Shown: piece by piece, positions 61,262 through 64,000 of the stretch
Numbering within the stretch: position 1 is the stretch's first letter
How the letters are laid out: each line of letters begins with the position of its first letter
Source: Streptomyces sp. CG1
GTDB taxonomy: Bacteria > Actinomycetota > Actinomycetes > Streptomycetales > Streptomycetaceae
Assembly (NCBI RefSeq): GCF_041080625.1
Contig: NZ_CP163518.1
Location: 1,550,001 to 1,614,000 of the forward strand
DNA length: 64,000 nucleotides
Direction of reading: 5' to 3'
Program-made: the position numbers and the translations under genes
The notes under the pieces: generated by a model
What the model was told of the DNA's origin: nothing
Seen by the model: the letters and a program-made list of their open reading frames with translations, nothing else
Database searches by the model: none

Positions 61262-62008
61262 TCACACCACCGTGTCCAGCAGCATGACTCCGGCCACCGC
61301 GAGCAGGACGAGGGCGAAGACCCGCTGGAGGACGTGCCCGGGCAGCTTCGCCGACAGCCGCTTGCCGTCCCAGGCGCCCAGGATCGCCGCCCCGGCGAAC
61401 GGTCCGATGACGCCCCAGTCCAGGCCGTCGGCCGTACCGGCGCGCATCGCCAGCGCGGCCAGCGAGTTGACCGTGATGACGAGCAGGCTGGTGCCCACGG
61501 CCGCCCGCATCCGCATCCCGAGGATGTTGACCAGCGCGGGGACCGCGAGGAAGCCACCGCCCACACCGAGGACACCGGTGACGGCGCCCAGTCCTGCACC
61601 GGCGGCCGCTGCCCGGCCCGGCCGTACCTGGACGGTGCTCTCGGCGGAGGGGCGCGGCCTGAGCATGCGTACGGCGGCTGCCGCCGCGACCGCGGCGAAG
61701 GCCACGGTCAGTGCGGCCGCCGGCAGGTGTCCGGCGAGTGCGCCGCCCAGCATCGCGGGGCCGATCCCCGCCGCCGCGAAGAGCAGCCCCGTACGCCAGC
61801 GGACCTGCCCGTCGCGGGCGTGTGCGGACAGAGCGGTCGCGGAGGTGACGGTGACGATGACGAGGCTGGCCGTGGTGGCCGCGACCGGGGTGAAACCGAG
61901 CAGGTAGATCAGGGCGGGGACGGCCAGGACACTGCCGCCGCCCCCGAGGGCGCCCAGCGCCAGGCCGATGACAGCGCCGGCGCTCAGCGCGAGCATCACC
62001 GCGCTCAC
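61262..62008 (-). CDS. TauE/SafE-family sulfite exporter
   Basis: A 248-residue permease with about eight helices and the two internal repeats of the family (ALGALGGGGSVLAVPALIYL and LGVGGGFLAVPALVNILGM). It would export sulfite or other sulfur anions made during persulfide oxidation. The GTG at 62008 overlaps the stop of the rhodanese gene (GTGA). Third gene of the leftward CstR regulon operon; its stop is 22 bp from the convergent cstR stop. Confidence 0.9.
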   Translation of the reverse strand: MSAVMLALSAGAVIGLALGALGGGGSVLAVPALIYLLGFTPVAATTASLVIVTVTSATALSAHARDGQVRWRTGLLFAAAGIGPAMLGGALAGHLPAAALTVAFAAVAAAAAVRMLRPRPSAESTVQVRPGRAAAAGAGLGAVTGVLGVGGGFLAVPALVNILGMRMRAAVGTSLLVITVNSLAALAMRAGTADGLDWGVIGPFAGAAILGAWDGKRLSAKLPGHVLQRVFALVLLAVAGVMLLDTVV

Positions 62009-62397
62009 GCGACGGTCCCGTTCCCGCCGCGCGCGTCCACGACCGGCAGCCCCGCTTCCGCCCAGGCGCGCATGCCGCCCACCACGTCGACGGCCTCGAC
62101 ACCCCGGGCGCTCAGCAGTTCGGCGGCCTGCCGGGATCGGTTGCCCGACCGGCAGATCACGACCACGGGCCGCGCCTGCGCCGCATGGGCCAGTGCGGCA
62201 CCGGAGGCCAGATCGGCGAGGGGCTGATGGACGGCGCCGGGGGCGTGCCCGGCGTGCCACTCGTCGGCTTCGCGCACATCGAGCAGCACGGAGGTTCCGG
62301 ACGGGGTTGCGGCGGATTGACCGTGCCCGGTGCCGGCAGCGGCCTCCAACGCGCTCACCCGTGCCGGGCCACCCCGGCCGCGTCTGAAGAGACTCAT
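62005..62397 (-). CDS. Rhodanese-like sulfurtransferase
   Basis: A 130-residue single rhodanese domain (VLLDVREADEWHAGHAPGAV; active-site Cys in VVICRSGNRSRQAAELL) after an N-terminal extension of about 35 residues. CRSGNRS is a typical catalytic loop. Coupled to the TauE gene by GTGA overlap, 54 bp after the MBL-rhodanese gene. Confidence 0.92.
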   Translation of the reverse strand: MSLFRRGRGGPARVSALEAAAGTGHGQSAATPSGTSVLLDVREADEWHAGHAPGAVHQPLADLASGAALAHAAQARPVVVICRSGNRSRQAAELLSARGVEAVDVVGGMRAWAEAGLPVVDARGGNGTVA

Positions 62398-62451
62398 CGT
62401 GGTTCTGGCTCCTTGTCGTCTTCTCGGTGCGATGATCTGCGGCGGCCGTCG

Positions 62452-63816
62452 TCAGCGCATCCGGACGGTGAGCCCGGCCTTCTCGGCCGCGTCGAACGAG
62501 TCGTCCACGGCCACGACCCGCCGGCCGGCCGCATCGAGCAGGGAGGCGGCGATGGCGGCACGCATGCCGCCGGCGCAGTGGACCCACACCTGTCCCTCGG
62601 GTACCTCGTGGAGGCGGCGGTGCAGGGTGTGGACGGGGATGTGCACCGAGCCCTCGATGAAGCCGGCCGCGCGCTCGGCGTCCCGGCGGACGTCCAGTAC
62701 GACGACGCCGTCCTCGGCGTGCTCCGCGAGGTCGGCGAACGCGGCCCGCGGGAAGGAGACGAGGGCCTCGCCGCGGCGCACCCAGCCCGCCGGCTCCCCG
62801 GTGGCCGCGGCGGCCGGGCGGTCGATGCCGACGCGGACCAACTCGCGCTGTGCCACGGCGAGTTGCTCGGCGGAGGCGGCGAGCAGGGTCACCGGCCTAC
62901 CCCAGGGGATCAGCCAGGCCAGGTACGTGGCGAGCTGTCCCCCTGCCTCGAAGTTGACCGAGCCCGCGACATGGCCTTCGGCGAAGGCGACCCGGTGGCG
63001 CAGGTCGACCACCCACTCCCCGGCGGCGAGCCGGGCGGCGATCTCGTCCGCGTCGGCGACGGCGGGCGGGGTCAGGTCGACGGGCGCGGGTCCGGCGGTG
63101 TTCGCCGGGCCCATGTGGGCGTAGTACGCGGGTACGTCGTCCAGGCCGGCCAGCAGGTCGGCGACGAAGGCGTCCACGTCACGCGTGAACGCCTCGTTGG
63201 ACGCCTTCTCCTCGCCGATCGTGGTGGACTCGCCCCCGGTCCGGCCGGCTGAGCAGAAGCTCCCGAAGCCGTGCGTGGGCAGCACCGCCGTGGCGTCCGG
63301 CAGTTCGGTGGCCAGCCGATGCGCGGAGGCGTGCTGAGCGCGGGCGAGCCGCTCGGTCAGCCGCGGTTCGACCAGATCGGGCCGGCCGACGGTGCCTATC
63401 AGCAGGGAGCCGCCGGTGAAGACGGCGACGGCCGTTCCGTTCTCCTCCAGCGCGTAGGAGGTGTGGTGCGGGGTGTGGCCGGGAGTCGCCAGCGCGCGCA
63501 GGACCAGGCCTGCGGCGGTGTCGATCTCGTGGCGGTCACCGTCGTGCACGGGTACGCGGGCGTACGAGACTCCGGCCCCGGCGGGGACGAGGTAGGCGGC
63601 GCCCGTGACGCGGGCCAGCTCCAGGCCGCCGGTGACGTAGTCGTTGTGGACGTGCGTCTCGACGACACGGGATATCCGCACCCCGCGCCGTACGGCCGCC
63701 GCGATCACTCGGTCGATGTCACGCGGTGGGTCGACCACCACGGCCGTCCGCTCGCCACCGGCGAGGTAGCTGCGGTTGCCGAGCCCGGCCGTCTCGATCG
63801 TGTCGACGAAGAACAC
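62452..63816 (-). CDS. MBL-fold persulfide dioxygenase fused to two rhodanese domains (CstB-like)
   Basis: A 454-residue fusion. Residues 1 to about 245 form an ETHE1-like metallo-beta-lactamase domain: THVHNDYVTGG (55-57 HxH and Asp59; the usual second His of HxHxDH is Tyr60), ALATPGHTPHHTSY and AVLPTHGFGSFCSAGR. Two rhodanese-like domains follow (about 255-350 and 365-450). The first lacks a catalytic Cys, while the second has it in VHCAGGMRAAIAAS. Such CstB-type enzymes oxidise low-molecular-weight persulfides to thiosulfate/sulfite. First gene of the leftward operon behind two operators. Confidence 0.92.
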   Translation of the reverse strand: MFFVDTIETAGLGNRSYLAGGERTAVVVDPPRDIDRVIAAAVRRGVRISRVVETHVHNDYVTGGLELARVTGAAYLVPAGAGVSYARVPVHDGDRHEIDTAAGLVLRALATPGHTPHHTSYALEENGTAVAVFTGGSLLIGTVGRPDLVEPRLTERLARAQHASAHRLATELPDATAVLPTHGFGSFCSAGRTGGESTTIGEEKASNEAFTRDVDAFVADLLAGLDDVPAYYAHMGPANTAGPAPVDLTPPAVADADEIAARLAAGEWVVDLRHRVAFAEGHVAGSVNFEAGGQLATYLAWLIPWGRPVTLLAASAEQLAVAQRELVRVGIDRPAAAATGEPAGWVRRGEALVSFPRAAFADLAEHAEDGVVVLDVRRDAERAAGFIEGSVHIPVHTLHRRLHEVPEGQVWVHCAGGMRAAIAASLLDAAGRRVVAVDDSFDAAEKAGLTVRMR

Positions 63817-63849
63817 GAGTCACTCCTTCCAGCCCTTCCAGTGTGGAAT

Positions 63850-63863
63850 TACCCCCGGGGGTA
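63850..63863. promoter_or_regulatory. CstR-type operator, copy 2
   Basis: TACCCCCGGGGGTA, perfect 14-bp palindrome 34 bp upstream of the MBL-rhodanese start, same layout as 60922-60935 except for the central CG instead of TA. Confidence 0.8.
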
Positions 63864-63883
63864 TATCTCGACGGTAGCACGAG

Positions 63884-63897
63884 TACCCCCGGGGGTA
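63884..63897. promoter_or_regulatory. CstR-type operator, copy 3
   Basis: A second identical TACCCCCGGGGGTA, 34 bp centre-to-centre from copy 2, so the repressor could occupy both on related helical faces. It may also serve a divergent gene beyond the window; 63898-64000 shows no clear gene. Confidence 0.8.
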
Positions 63898-64000
63898 TTT
63901 TCAGGAGCAGAGAGAGACCTCTGAGGCCGACACAGAACGAGGAACAGGCGCCAGGAGCGATCGACGGGCGCCCGAGTGACGGTCAGGCCCGTGCCTCGGT

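Overview
The window is high-GC DNA with dense, GC-rich coding, ATGA/GTGA-coupled operons, FtsX-type ABC exporters, GntR/MarR/PadR/LacI regulators, secreted glycoside hydrolases with Gly-rich linkers and an MptB-type mannosyltransferase. This is typical of a Streptomyces chromosome, probably an arm or other accessory-rich part: there are no rRNA or tRNA genes, and intact catabolic operons alternate with many broken genes.

Layout. 0-11.9 kb: a collapsed MoxR-ATPase/VWA-like gene pair, a membrane protein with a divergent MarR regulator, a GNAT/quinone-reductase pair, a sulfite-oxidase-like molybdoprotein with its own flavin reductase, an acetylxylan esterase and GntR regulator, a methyltransferase, a 168-bp MITE-like element, PadR/SnoaL genes, and a P450 remnant fused by deletion to an exported-protein remnant. 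12-17 kb: a short divergent Rho, a D-Ala-D-Ala carboxypeptidase and two polyprenyl-linked mannosyltransferases. 17.2-23 kb: an amide/acidic amino-acid catabolic cluster (FadR-type regulator, permease, asparaginase, aspartase, glutaminase). 23-26.7 kb: UppP, a FluC-DUF190-FluC fluoride operon and an SMP-30 lactonase. 26.9-35 kb: a galactan utilisation locus (GH53 endogalactanase, GH42 beta-galactosidase, divergent sugar ABC importer and LacI regulator, with three LacI-type palindromes between the divergent arms). 35.2-39.9 kb: a two-component system divergent from an ABC exporter. 40-43.5 kb: VOC/MarR genes, an orphan PqqB, a pore-loop membrane protein and an SseB protein.

43.7-48.3 kb is a decayed locus. 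An NCS1 permease - isochorismatase - ADP-ribosylglycohydrolase operon has been cut down to fragments, and the permease is split by about 3.6 kb that includes a phage lysis module (GH25 lysozyme, PGRP amidase, holin and small membrane proteins). 48.3-56 kb: an Fsr-like MFS/AraC pair, NAD kinase, a shattered membrane-protein gene, MsrA, a GH18 chitinase behind dre-like operators, and a GNAT protein. 56.3-59.8 kb: a sugar-acid/sugar dehydrogenase cluster (D-hydroxyacid dehydrogenase, Gfo/Idh, ThuA) around an alpha-mannosidase stub. 60.3-63.9 kb: a sulfide/persulfide detoxification regulon (CstR-like repressor with Cys/Cys and no His, rhodanese-TM, TauE, rhodanese, MBL-rhodanese fusion) marked by TACCCC-N2-GGGGTA palindromes at both ends.

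I found no clearly new molecular machine. The most unusual signals are (i) the high density of deletion scars joining halves of neighbouring genes, (ii) a Rho paralogue that keeps its motor but has lost the aromatic primary RNA-binding residues, (iii) a permease gene split by a phage lysis module whose two lysins share a C-terminal tail, and (iv) a compact CstR regulon.
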